NCBI RefSeq assembly: GCF_013409045.1
Contig: NZ_JACCBT010000001.1
Location: forward strand, 3,534,001-3,598,000
From: Actinomadura citrea
Lineage (GTDB): Bacteria > Actinomycetota > Actinomycetes > Streptosporangiales > Streptosporangiaceae
Direction of reading: 5' to 3'
Length of the DNA: 64,000 bases
Below, in pieces: positions 1-7,118 of the stretch. Position 1 is the first letter of the stretch. Each line of letters begins with the position of its first letter. A program made the position numbers and the translations under genes. A model generated the notes under the pieces. It ran no database searches, was not told the DNA's origin, and saw only the letters and a list, made by a program, of their open reading frames with translations.

Positions 1-248
1 CCGCGCTCCGGCGCTCGACGGTCCACGATCCGGTGGAGCGGGCCGTGGCGGTGATCGAGGAGCGGCACCCGGACGTCCTCACGCATCCGGAGAACCCCCT
101 CGCGCCCCCGCCCGAGGCGCTGCGGGAGGCCGCGCAGGAGGCGCGTCTCCTGGTGGTCGGGGCCGCGCATCCCGCGTTCGGCTCGGTCGCGCAGTGGCTG
201 CTGTACAACGCGGTCTGCCCGATCGCGGTGGTGACGCAGCCGGCATGA
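1..248 (+). CDS. Universal stress protein, C-terminal part (5' end outside window)
   Basis: The reading frame is open from position 3 and ends at TGA 246-248, so the gene starts upstream of the window. The visible ~81 residues are the end of a UspA domain: a helix with E-A-R-L-L-V-V-G, a short loop, and the terminal strand C-P-I-A-V-V. The usual ATP-binding G-x2-G-x9-G-S loop is shortened to G-A-A-H-P-A-F-G-S here, so nucleotide binding may be lost. It is the first of a series of USP genes in the stress island. Confidence 0.8.
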   Translation, partial: ALRRSTVHDPVERAVAVIEERHPDVLTHPENPLAPPPEALREAAQEARLLVVGAAHPAFGSVAQWLLYNAVCPIAVVTQPA

Positions 249-415
249 GGAATCTGCGCCTGCCCGCATCGGCCGGCCCTACATTCTCCGTCTATTTCGA
301 TCGCGCCGGGACGCGGCGGAAAGAACCGCGGAGAAACGGTGGGAAATGCTTCCCGCCGCTGAGGGAAGTCGACTGCTCGTCTCCGCGCTGACTTGTGCCG
401 GCCGGCGGCGGAAGA

Positions 416-430
416 GGGGCCGAAGGTCCC
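416..430. promoter_or_regulatory. DosR/DevR-like box upstream of USP gene
   Basis: GGGGCC-GAA-GGTCCC is an imperfect inverted repeat 92 bp upstream of the USP start at 522. It resembles the GGGAC...GTCCC core of DosR/DevR sites, with a five-base centre instead of four. Related motifs occur upstream of other stress genes here. Confidence 0.4.
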
Positions 431-521
431 GCCTCCTGCGGACCGTCGCCCCTCCTGAGCGACGTCACCGGCAGGCGAGGCTGGAGCCGACCAGGCAGGA
501 ACCTTGAAGGGAAGTTCGCAC

Positions 522-1388
522 ATGAACGACGAGCCGATCACCGGTGTGGTCGTTGGCTACGACGGCTCCACCGGCGGTGTGCAGGCACTGGAGTGGGCCG
601 CCGCCGAGGCCCGGACCCGGGGCCTGCCCCTGACCGTGCTCCACGTGTGGGACGTCTACGTCGGGGGCGGCCCGATCGCCATGCCGGTCGTCGACCTGCG
701 GGCCGTTGCCGAGGAGAACCTCGGCAACGGGGTCGAGCAGGTCCGGAAGACGGCGCCGGAGCTGAGCGTGCGGGGGGTGCTGGCGCGGGGGCAGGCGGCC
801 GCCCGGCTGATCGAGGCCGGACACGGCGCGGACATGATCGTGCTCGGCCCGCGGGGGCTCGGCGGGTTCGTCGGACTGGTGCTCGGCTCCGTCGGCGCGC
901 AGGTGGCCGCGCACGCCCCCTGCCCGGTCGTGATCGTCCGCGGCGACCTCGTCCCGCCGCCGGAGCAGGTGCACGGGCACGTCGTCGTGGGAGTGGACGG
1001 TTCGCCGGTGTCGCGCGAAGCACTGGCGATGGCCTTCGCCGAGGCCGGCGCGCACGGCTGGGACGTGCACGCCGTCGTCGCCTGGGAGGCGGTCCCCGAG
1101 AAGGACGTCCCTCCGCTGGTGGACGAGGCCGGGCTGCGGGACGCCGCCGCGGCCAGGCTGGCCCGGCTGATGATCCCGGCGCGCGAGCTCCACCCCGACG
1201 TGAAGGTCGAGTTCGACGTCGTGATCGGGCCGCCGCGCGAGGTCCTGATGAACGCCGCGGAGGAGGCGCGCCTCCTCGTCGTCGGATCGCGGGGCCTCGG
1301 CGGGTTCCGCGGCCTGCTGCTCGGCTCGGTCAGCCACGCCCTGATCCACCACGCGCCCTGCCCGGTCGCGGTCGTCCACGCGACCTGA
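522..1388 (+). CDS. Tandem-domain universal stress protein
   Basis: 288 residues forming two consecutive UspA domains (about 1-143 and 150-288). Both keep the ATP-binding signature G-x2-G-x9-G-S (G-P-R-G...L-G-S and G-S-R-G...L-G-S) and both end in C-P-V-x-V-V. Tandem USPs are cytosolic ATP-binding proteins of stress and hypoxic dormancy in actinobacteria. The ATG at 522 is chosen because GAAGGGAAG sits 8-15 bases upstream; a TTG at 504 in frame would place the ribosome site inside the gene. A DosR-like box lies upstream at 416. The gene ends before a bidirectional terminator. Confidence 0.93.
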   Translation: MNDEPITGVVVGYDGSTGGVQALEWAAAEARTRGLPLTVLHVWDVYVGGGPIAMPVVDLRAVAEENLGNGVEQVRKTAPELSVRGVLARGQAAARLIEAGHGADMIVLGPRGLGGFVGLVLGSVGAQVAAHAPCPVVIVRGDLVPPPEQVHGHVVVGVDGSPVSREALAMAFAEAGAHGWDVHAVVAWEAVPEKDVPPLVDEAGLRDAAAARLARLMIPARELHPDVKVEFDVVIGPPREVLMNAAEEARLLVVGSRGLGGFRGLLLGSVSHALIHHAPCPVAVVHAT

Positions 1389-1426
1389 GCGAAGGCGCGC
1401 CCTCTGCCTGGTCTCTCCGAACGGGC

Positions 1427-1455
1427 TCCGGGGGCCGCCTTCAGCGGCCCCCGGA
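1427..1455. terminator. Bidirectional hairpin terminator
   Basis: Perfect 12-bp arms (TCCGGGGGCCGC and its complement) around a 5-base loop, between the convergent USP and MFS genes. Confidence 0.75.
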
Positions 1456-1463
1456 CGTGCCCG

Positions 1464-2915
1464 TCAGTGCCCTGGTGCTTTCTCGTGCTCCGCCTGCGGC
1501 GCGGGCGCACGCTCGGGGCGCGGGGTCCGCAGGGTGGCGGCGGCCAGAGCCGCGCCGGCCAGCGCGACCAGTGCCGCGCCGGCGAACGCCGCCGAGAAGC
1601 CGTCGGTGAGCGCGCGCACGTCGCCGAGCCGGTCGGCGCCGAAGGAGGCGGCGATGGCGGTCATCGCGGCCAGGCCGAGGGCCGAACCGACCTGGTAGCT
1701 GGTGTTGACGATGCCGGACGCCAGGCCGCCCTCCTCCGGACGGGCGGCCGACAGCGCGGTGCCCAGGGAGGGGATGAAGGCCAGCGACATGCCCAGCGCC
1801 GCCACCAGCGAGGCGGGCAGGACGTCCACCCAGTAGTTCCCGTCCGGGCGGATCAGCGCCAGCCAGCCCATGCCGGCGGCCAGCACGAGCAGCCCGGTGA
1901 CGATGGCGGCCTTGGGGCCGATGCGCCCGAGCACCCGCGGCGCCAGGACGATCATCCCGAGCATGATCAGCGCGGTCATCGGGACCAGCGCGGCACCGGA
2001 GGGGAAGGCGCTGTACCCGAGGACCCGCTGCAGGTAGAGGTTCAGGAAGAACCACATCGGGATCCACGCGCCGCCGAGCAGGAGCTGGGCGATGTTCGCG
2101 GCGCCCAGGTTCGGCGCGCGGAAGATCGACAGCGGCATCAACGGGGTGCGGCGGGACGCCTGGAGGGCCAGGAACGCGCCGAGCAGAACGAGTCCGCCGG
2201 CCAGTACGGCCCAGGTCGGCGCCGCGTCCCAGCCGACCTCGGGGGCGCGGACGACGGCGAAGACGAGGGCGCCGAGCCCGGCGGTCACGGTGAGCGCGCC
2301 GACCACGTCCACCGAGCCGCGGGCGCTCCCGGCGCCTCCGGGCATCAGCGCCGGCGCGGCGGCCAGCGCGAGTACGGCGATGGGAATGTTGATGTAGAAG
2401 ACCCACGGCCAGGCCGCGTACTCGGTGATGACGCCTCCGAGGAACACCCCTGCGGTGCCCCCGGCGGGAGCCGCGGCGCCGTAGAGCGACAGCGCCTTGG
2501 TCAGCTCGCGGGGTTCGGAGCCGAACAGCATCATCAGCAGGGTGAGCGCGGCGGGCGCGATGAGCGCCGCGCCGACGCCCTGCAGGGCGCGGCCGGTCAG
2601 CTCGACGGGGACGGTGCCGGCGGCACCGGCCACCGCGGAGCCGGCGAGCAGGACCACCCAGCCGGCCGAGAACAGCCGGCGGGCCCCGAGCAGATCCGAC
2701 AGGCGGCCGCCGAGCAGGAGCAGGCCGCCGAAGGCGACGACGTAGGCGTTGAACACCCAGGACAGGTCCTCCTGGGAGAAGCCCAGGTCGTCCTGGATGC
2801 GGGGGAGCGCCACCCCGATGATCGAGGTGTCCATGATCACCATGAACTGGGCGGTCGCGATGAGTGCCAGGGCCCACCACCGGCGGGTGGCGGGCGGCAC
2901 GGAACGAGCGGACAT
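1464..2915 (-). CDS. DHA2-type MFS drug/metal-stress exporter (14 TM)
   Basis: 483 residues. The protein has the arrangement of the EmrB/QacA (DHA2) family: an early A-x-F-M-V-I-M-D-T-S-I-I motif in the first membrane helix, G-R-L-S-D-L-L-G-A-R-R between helices 2 and 3, and about 14 hydrophobic segments. It is probably a proton-driven exporter in the cytoplasmic membrane. The ATG at 2915 is chosen because GGAGGGG lies 5 bases upstream; the frame remains open to 2990 but has no comparable site. Upstream are two near-identical C/G-rich palindromes (2931-2945 and 2961-2975), so expression is likely repressed by a CsoR/RcnR/FrmR-type regulator. No such regulator gene is in the window. The substrate is unknown. 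Confidence 0.9.
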   Translation of the reverse strand: MSARSVPPATRRWWALALIATAQFMVIMDTSIIGVALPRIQDDLGFSQEDLSWVFNAYVVAFGGLLLLGGRLSDLLGARRLFSAGWVVLLAGSAVAGAAGTVPVELTGRALQGVGAALIAPAALTLLMMLFGSEPRELTKALSLYGAAAPAGGTAGVFLGGVITEYAAWPWVFYINIPIAVLALAAAPALMPGGAGSARGSVDVVGALTVTAGLGALVFAVVRAPEVGWDAAPTWAVLAGGLVLLGAFLALQASRRTPLMPLSIFRAPNLGAANIAQLLLGGAWIPMWFFLNLYLQRVLGYSAFPSGAALVPMTALIMLGMIVLAPRVLGRIGPKAAIVTGLLVLAAGMGWLALIRPDGNYWVDVLPASLVAALGMSLAFIPSLGTALSAARPEEGGLASGIVNTSYQVGSALGLAAMTAIAASFGADRLGDVRALTDGFSAAFAGAALVALAGAALAAATLRTPRPERAPAPQAEHEKAPGH

Positions 2916-2930
2916 ATCCCCTCCACAAAT

Positions 2931-2975
2931 TACCCTTAGGGGGTATCCCTGAGTCCGGCTTACCCTAGGGGGGTA
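2931..2975. promoter_or_regulatory. Two CsoR-like operators in MFS promoter
   Basis: TACCCTTAGGGGGTA (2931-2945) and TACCCTAGGGGGGTA (2961-2975) are 15-base pseudo-palindromes with starts exactly 30 bp apart. The TACCC...GGGGTA pattern with C and G tracts is that of operators for CsoR-family repressors (copper, persulfide or formaldehyde sensors). They lie 16-60 bp upstream of the MFS start. Confidence 0.6.
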
Positions 2976-3125
2976 TATCCGAAACCGCAAGCGTCAGGAA
3001 GGGGACCATGCCCGTGACGTGCTGCTCGCTCGGCGGACGATGCGCCTGCTAGTACGGGGTAGGGGTACCTGCGGCAGTCGTTCCGGGTTTCTCTCGCCCG
3101 TCCGGGGACCCCGCGCGGGGCCGCT

Positions 3126-3485
3126 TCAACGGACGGACGTGCAGGCCGGCGCGAACCGGCGGTCGAGGTCGGTGAGCCGCAGGATCTTCGCCATCTGCGG
3201 GCGGGGACCGGTCAGGGTGACGGCGCCGCCGCGGCGGCGCGCCAGCCCGTCGGCGGCGACGAGCGCCGCCAGGCCCCGCGCGTCGCAGAAGGTCAGGCCG
3301 GAGACGTCGACCACGACGTCGGGTCCCCGTTCGCCGATGAGCCTGGCCAGCTCGATCCCGAACGCGGCGGACGAGGCGATGTCCAGCTCCCCGCGGGCCG
3401 TCACGCGCGACGTCCCGCCGTCATCGTCCTCGATCGACGTGACGAGCTCCCCGGACGCTTCCAGCCGGATCCCCTGCGTGCTCAT
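3126..3485 (-). CDS. STAS-domain protein (anti-sigma factor antagonist-like)
   Basis: 119 residues covering one STAS domain, the fold of SpoIIAA/RsbV anti-anti-sigma factors that bind a kinase-type anti-sigma factor. Visible marks are R-G-E-L-D-I-A near residue 31 and V-V-V-D-V-S-G-L-T-F-C-D-A-R-G-L at 57-72. In the family the loop reads D-S-S/T-G and its serine is phosphorylated; here it is D68-A69-R70-G71, so the usual phosphosite is absent. GGGGGAAGG precedes the ATG. A GGACCTAGGTCC palindrome lies about 60 bp upstream. No partner anti-sigma factor is adjacent. Confidence 0.88.
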   Translation of the reverse strand: MSTQGIRLEASGELVTSIEDDDGGTSRVTARGELDIASSAAFGIELARLIGERGPDVVVDVSGLTFCDARGLAALVAADGLARRRGGAVTLTGPRPQMAKILRLTDLDRRFAPACTSVR

Positions 3486-3546
3486 GCCTTCCCCCTGGGC
3501 CTTTCCCGAATGCCCTAAGGCTCCTTTCTCGGGCGGCCCGCCGCCA

Positions 3547-3560
3547 GGGACCTAGGTCCT
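3547..3560. promoter_or_regulatory. DosR/DevR-like box
   Basis: GGGACCTAGGTCCT contains a perfect 12-bp palindrome with GGGAC-N4-GTCCT spacing. It lies between the STAS gene (minus) and the USP remnant (plus) and could have served either. Confidence 0.45.
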
Positions 3561-3628
3561 GCGTCGCCCCCGCCAAGGTCCGGCGGGCCGGGACGGCTCC
3601 GCTCGAAGAACGCCGGCGCCCGACCCGC

Positions 3629-3682
3629 CACGGGGTCATCCACCACGCGCAGTGCCCCGTCGCCGTCGTTCCCGCCCACTGA
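3629..3682 (+). pseudogene. Remnant of a universal stress protein (C-terminal tail)
   Basis: In the second forward frame this stretch reads H-G-V-I-H-H-A-Q-C-P-V-A-V-V-P-A-H followed by TGA. It nearly matches the end of the intact USP that stops at 5953 (H-G-V-I-H-H-A-E-C-P-V-A-V-V). Upstream the similarity stops abruptly, so only about 17 codons survive. A strong terminator follows directly, as expected for a gene that was deleted from its 5' side. Confidence 0.75.
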
Positions 3683-3689
3683 TACCGAC

Positions 3690-3725
3690 CGATCCCGTCG
3701 GCGGCGCGTGCCGCCGACGGGATCG
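3690..3725. terminator. Hairpin terminator after USP remnant
   Basis: Perfect 16-bp arms (CGATCCCGTCGGCGGC and complement) with a GCGT loop. It lies 8 bp after the stop of the USP remnant and 26 bp from the end of the convergent protease gene. Confidence 0.8.
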
Positions 3726-3750
3726 CCGTGTCCGGGCGGAGGCCCGAGTC

Positions 3751-4878
3751 TCAGGCGGGGGCCGGGCTGCCGCGGCGGAGCCCGGTCTGGCGCATCATCC
3801 GCTGGAGGTCGTCGGTGGTGACGATCCCGAGCAGGTGGTGGTCCGCGGCGACGGCCGCGACGAGGCCGCCCGCGACGGGCGCCATCTGGAGCAGGTCGTC
3901 CACGGGCTGCTCGGGGCCGACGATCCGGTCCGATCCGAGCGGGACGCTCAGATCGGCGAGCGTGACGCCGGTCTCCTGCTTCGGGACGCGGGCCAGCCGG
4001 TCCACCGTGACGGCGCCGACGGGGTCGCCGGACACGCTCACGACCGGGAACACCGTCTGGCGGGACCGCGCCGCCACGTCCTGGACGAACGCGGACGCGG
4101 GCTGCCAGGCCCAGCCGTGGTCGGGGTCGCGCGTCATGACATCGGCGACCCGGAGGCCCTTCGCGGCCTCGCGGAGGTCCGTCCAGCGCGCCTCCGCCCG
4201 CGCCGAGCCGGCGATGAACCAGCCGACCACGGCCAGCCACAGCCCGTTGAACCAGCTCGACAGCAGCAGCACCAGCAGACCGGCGCCGATCATGGCCTGG
4301 CCGAGCACCATCCCGGCGCGCTGTGCGCTGCGCGTCGCGCTCGCGCGATCGCCGCGGCGGCCCCACAGCAGCGCGCGCAGGATGCGCCCGCCGTCCAGCG
4401 GCGCTCCCGGAAGCAGGTTGAACACCGCGATCAGGATGTTGCTCGCCGCCAGCCAGCTCAGCGAGGCGGTGACGATGACGGGGGCGCCGAGCGCGTGCCC
4501 GGCCGCCCAGGCCCCGGCGAACGCCGCCCCGGCCGCCGCGCTGGCCAGCGGGCCGACCCCGGCGATCTGGAGATCGGCGCGGGCGGTGGCGGGTTCGCCG
4601 TCCAGTTCCGCGAGGCCGCCCAGCGCCCACAGCGTGATCGAGCCGACCCGCACGCCGTGGCGGCGGGCGACCAGCGCGTGCGCGAACTCGTGCGCGGCCA
4701 GCGAGCCCATGAACAGCACGGCGACCAGCACGGCCGCCGTCCAGCGCGCGGCCGGGGCGGCGGTGGGCAGCACCGAGCGCGCGAGGATCTCGGCGATCAA
4801 GAACATGATCACCAGAACGGACCAGTGCATTCCGACGGAGATCCCCCGGAAGGTGCCGAGCCTGAACGTCTGCTTCAT
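3751..4878 (-). CDS. Site-2 protease family M50 metalloprotease with C-terminal CBS pair
   Basis: 375 residues. The N-terminal ~210 residues carry several membrane helices, the zinc motif H-E-F-A-H (A-A-H-E-F-A-H-A-L-V) and the second metal motif N-L-L-P-G-A-P-L-D-G-G, all diagnostic of the S2P/M50 family that cuts proteins within the membrane. The C-terminal ~130 residues (from V-A-D-V-M-T-R) form two CBS domains, which usually bind adenine nucleotides and could gate the protease by energy state. AGGAGG stands 6 bases before the ATG at 4878. It is divergent from a USP gene across a region with two DosR-like palindromes. CBS-S2P proteins are members of hypoxia/dormancy gene sets in actinobacteria. 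Confidence 0.93.
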   Translation of the reverse strand: MKQTFRLGTFRGISVGMHWSVLVIMFLIAEILARSVLPTAAPAARWTAAVLVAVLFMGSLAAHEFAHALVARRHGVRVGSITLWALGGLAELDGEPATARADLQIAGVGPLASAAAGAAFAGAWAAGHALGAPVIVTASLSWLAASNILIAVFNLLPGAPLDGGRILRALLWGRRGDRASATRSAQRAGMVLGQAMIGAGLLVLLLSSWFNGLWLAVVGWFIAGSARAEARWTDLREAAKGLRVADVMTRDPDHGWAWQPASAFVQDVAARSRQTVFPVVSVSGDPVGAVTVDRLARVPKQETGVTLADLSVPLGSDRIVGPEQPVDDLLQMAPVAGGLVAAVAADHHLLGIVTTDDLQRMMRQTGLRRGSPAPA

Positions 4879-4953
4879 CGCGAGCCTCCTGCCGATACCA
4901 CCAGGCTCGTGCGAGGGTCCGTCCGGGGGCAGAGGCGAATTTCCCCTCCCTAT

Positions 4954-4967
4954 GGGCCTTTGGGCCC
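4954..4967. promoter_or_regulatory. DosR/DevR-like box in divergent S2P/USP region
   Basis: GGGCCTTTGGGCCC, a palindrome with 5+4+5 layout, lies 76 bp before the S2P start and 135 bp before the USP start. Confidence 0.4.
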
Positions 4968-5016
4968 AAGGAGCGGCTACCGGCGCCCTCTCCGGCGGCG
5001 AAGGTCCCCGCCGCGG

Positions 5017-5031
5017 CGGACCTTTGGTCCC
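5017..5031. promoter_or_regulatory. DosR/DevR-like box upstream of USP
   Basis: CGGACCTTTGGTCCC contains the perfect palindrome GGACC-TTT-GGTCC, 70 bp upstream of the USP start at 5102. It is the second box in this divergent promoter region. Confidence 0.5.
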
Positions 5032-5101
5032 TGGCTCGTGCCGGACCGTCCGCGAAGGCTGGAAGCAGGCCGTGAGAGGACGCGTGATCTTCGGAGGAGC
5101 C

Positions 5102-5953
5102 ATGTCCGCACCGATCGTCGTGGGGACCGACGGGTCCGCCGCCGCGGACCGGGCCGTCGACTGGGCGGCGGGCGAGGCGGCGCTGCGGCACCGGCCGCTG
5201 CACATCGTCCACGCGGCGGAGATCTGGCCGTACCAGGTCCACCGGTTCGTCCCGCCGGACGCGGGCGAACGCACCTCACCGGCCGGGCAGGCCGTGCTGC
5301 TGGAGGCCGAGAGCCGCGTCCTGGAGCGCCGGCCGGAGCTGCGGGTGACGACCGCGCTGGTCGTCGACGCGACGCCGGACGCGCTGCGCGACGAGGCGGA
5401 GAAGGCGTTCGAGCTGGTGCTCGGGCACCGCGGGCACGGCGGCTTCGCCGGGCTCCTGCTCGGCTCGGTCGCCCTGCGCATGGCGGGGCGGGCCGCCGTC
5501 CCGCTGGTGATCGTGCGTGACGGCGCCGCCGGCCGCGGTGAGGTCGTCGTGGGCTACGACGTCGCCGAGGAGCCGGGGGAGGCGCTCAGGTACGCCTTCG
5601 ACGCGGCCGCCGCCCGCGGGGCGCGGCTGCGCGTCGTGCACGCATGGCAGCTCTGCGCGGGCATGGACGAACCCGGATACGCCCTCGACGAGGAGCGACT
5701 GAACGACGAGCGGCGGGCGCGGGTCATCGAGGCCTACGCTCCGCTCCGCGAGAGGTATCCGCTGGTCGGTGTGGCCAACGACGTCCTCGTCGGGCACCCG
5801 GTGTCGGAGCTGACCAGGGCGTCGCGGACGGCGGACCTGGTCGTCGTCGGCGCGCACCACCACCGCTGGGGCCTGTTCCGGCTCGGCTCCATCGGCCACG
5901 GGGTGATCCACCACGCCGAGTGCCCGGTGGCCGTCGTCGGCGGGCCCCGATAG
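5102..5953 (+). CDS. Tandem-domain universal stress protein
   Basis: 283 residues, two UspA domains. The first keeps the ATP loop (G-H-R-G-H-G-G-F-A-G-L-L-L-G-S). In the second the equivalent is G-A-H-H-H-R-W-G-L-F-R-L-G-S, so the second glycine is replaced by histidine and nucleotide binding there is doubtful. The start is ATG 5102 with TCGGAGGAGC directly upstream; the frame stays open far upstream but without coding character. Its C-terminus is the closest visible match to the USP remnant at 3629. The DUF1876 and phosphoribosyltransferase-like genes follow on the same strand. Confidence 0.93.
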   Translation: MSAPIVVGTDGSAAADRAVDWAAGEAALRHRPLHIVHAAEIWPYQVHRFVPPDAGERTSPAGQAVLLEAESRVLERRPELRVTTALVVDATPDALRDEAEKAFELVLGHRGHGGFAGLLLGSVALRMAGRAAVPLVIVRDGAAGRGEVVVGYDVAEEPGEALRYAFDAAAARGARLRVVHAWQLCAGMDEPGYALDEERLNDERRARVIEAYAPLRERYPLVGVANDVLVGHPVSELTRASRTADLVVVGAHHHRWGLFRLGSIGHGVIHHAECPVAVVGGPR

Positions 5954-6006
5954 AGCGCCGGCGTGGGGGCGTCCGCGGACACGCTTCGGACAGTCTGATC
6001 ATTGAA

Positions 6007-6026
6007 TTCGGGACTTCCGCCCCTAG
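6007..6026. promoter_or_regulatory. DosR/DevR-like box upstream of DUF1876 gene
   Basis: TTCGGGACTTCCGCCCCTAG agrees at about 15 of 20 positions with the mycobacterial DosR consensus TTSGGGACTWWAGTCCCSAA. It lies 60 bp upstream of the start at 6086. It is the best match to the full consensus in the island, although its right half is weak. Confidence 0.5.
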
Positions 6027-6085
6027 GCCGGCTCCGGCCGCCTTCCGACGATGGAGGGTGAACGGCCGAGCGAAGGAGATTCGTC

Positions 6086-6337
6086 ATGAAGGCCAAGGAG
6101 TGGAGCGTCGAGCTCTACATCACCGAGGACGGCATGGACACCGTCGCGCAGGCGATCCTGTTCAGCGGCGGCGAGAGGAAGTCCACAGGGCGCGGGCACG
6201 CGCGCCGGAACCCGGTCGACCGCGAGGTTCCGGAGATCGGCGACGAGCTCGCCGTGAGCCGGGCGCTGGCCGATCTGGCCGACCGGCTCCAGGGGGTCGC
6301 GAGCAAGGACATCGCCCAGTTCGCGGGACCTTCGTGA
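6086..6337 (+). CDS. DUF1876 domain protein (Rv2632c-like)
   Basis: 83 residues. It has the family pattern M-K-A-K-x-W-x-V-E-L-Y-I at the start, then G-x-G-x-A-R-R-N-P-x-D-R-E-V-P-E-I-G-D-E-L-A and a closing amphipathic helix (S-R-A-L-A-D-L-A-D-R-L). The family is small, cytosolic and of unknown biochemical role, and is often grouped with USPs and DosR-type regulons. GAAGGAG stands 8 bases before the ATG. A DosR-like box sits 60 bp upstream, and the phosphoribosyltransferase-like gene follows at once. Confidence 0.9.
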   Translation: MKAKEWSVELYITEDGMDTVAQAILFSGGERKSTGRGHARRNPVDREVPEIGDELAVSRALADLADRLQGVASKDIAQFAGPS

Positions 6338-6375
6338 ATGCCGGTGAGTGAACGGTCGGCGAGCGAGGTGGGGTG

Positions 6376-7005
6376 ATGTACTCCGATCGGCAGGACGCGG
6401 GACGGCAGCTCGTCACCTGTCTGCGGCGGTACACGGGCGCGGACGTCCGGATCCTGGGGCTGCACGGGGGCGGTGTCCCGGTGGCGGCCGAGACCGCCGC
6501 GCCGCTCGGCTGCGCGCTGGACGTGCTCGTCGTGCGCGAGCTCGTCGTGCCGGGACCTCCCGGTGTCCTGGTGGGCGCGGTCGCGGAGGGCCCGGCGCGC
6601 GTCCTGGACGAGGAGGCCGTCCGGCGGGCGGGGGCGGGGGAGGCGCAGATCGGGGAGCTGGAGCGGGACGCCCGCGTCGAGGCGCGGGCGCTCGGGCTCC
6701 GGCTGCGCGGGAGGCGTCTGGGGCCCCCGCCGGCCGGCCGCGACGTCATCGTCGTCGACGACGGCGCGGCCTGCCGTTTCGCCGCCGAGGTCGCGTGCCG
6801 GGAGGCCCGGGCCCAGGGCGCCGGGCGGGTCGTCTTCGCCGTGCCCGCGGCGTCGCCCGCCACCGTCGACCATCTGCGGACCGTCGCCGACGAGGTGGTG
6901 TGCCCGCTCTCGCCGGTGTTCTTCGTCACCGCGAGCGACTTCTACCTGGACTTCGCGCCGGTCACCGAGGCCGGGGCCGGCCGGCTGCTCGCCCGGCCCG
7001 TATGA
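6376..7005 (+). CDS. Phosphoribosyltransferase-like protein (dormancy-island type)
   Basis: 209 residues with a type I phosphoribosyltransferase fold: an N-terminal G-L-H-G-G-G-V-P-V-A strand-loop, V-V-R-E-L-V-V-P-G, and the PRPP-loop region V-I-V-V-D-D-G at about 125. Relatives (Rv0571c-like) normally continue D-D-G-x-A-T-G-A-T; here it reads D-D-G-A-A-C-R-F-A, so the threonine and glycine that hold the 5'-phosphate are missing. It may be a non-catalytic member. The ATG at 6376 is preferred over the adjacent GTG at 6373 because AGGTGG is better spaced. Confidence 0.8.
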   Translation: MYSDRQDAGRQLVTCLRRYTGADVRILGLHGGGVPVAAETAAPLGCALDVLVVRELVVPGPPGVLVGAVAEGPARVLDEEAVRRAGAGEAQIGELERDARVEARALGLRLRGRRLGPPPAGRDVIVVDDGAACRFAAEVACREARAQGAGRVVFAVPAASPATVDHLRTVADEVVCPLSPVFFVTASDFYLDFAPVTEAGAGRLLARPV

Positions 7006-7035
7006 CGCGCGCACGCCCGGCTGGTCTCGCGGACC

Positions 7036-7104
7036 TCAGGCCGCCCAGGTCTCCGGCGCGAGCGGGTCGCGCATCGAGACCATCCCCACCAGCCGCCCGG
7101 ACGG
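7036..7104 (-). pseudogene. Remnant of a CBS-domain protein (C-terminal tail)
   Basis: On the minus strand the last 22 codons before a stop at 7036 read P-S-G-R-L-V-G-M-V-S-M-R-D-P-L-A-P-E-T, which fits the final strand and helix of a CBS domain (G-x-L-V-G-I-V-S-x-R-D-L-L). It begins just after the stop of the USP gene at 7119 and has no start of its own. It is most simply the tail of a CBS gene lost by deletion. Confidence 0.6.
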
Positions 7105-7118
7105 ACGCCTGCCGTTCC

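Noticed and set aside
3652..5520. 622-codon forward frame opposite the S2P gene
   Set aside because: It is antisense to a gene with clear H-E-F-A-H and L-D-G-G motifs; its product is Arg/Gly/Asp-rich with no domain, a GC-bias shadow.
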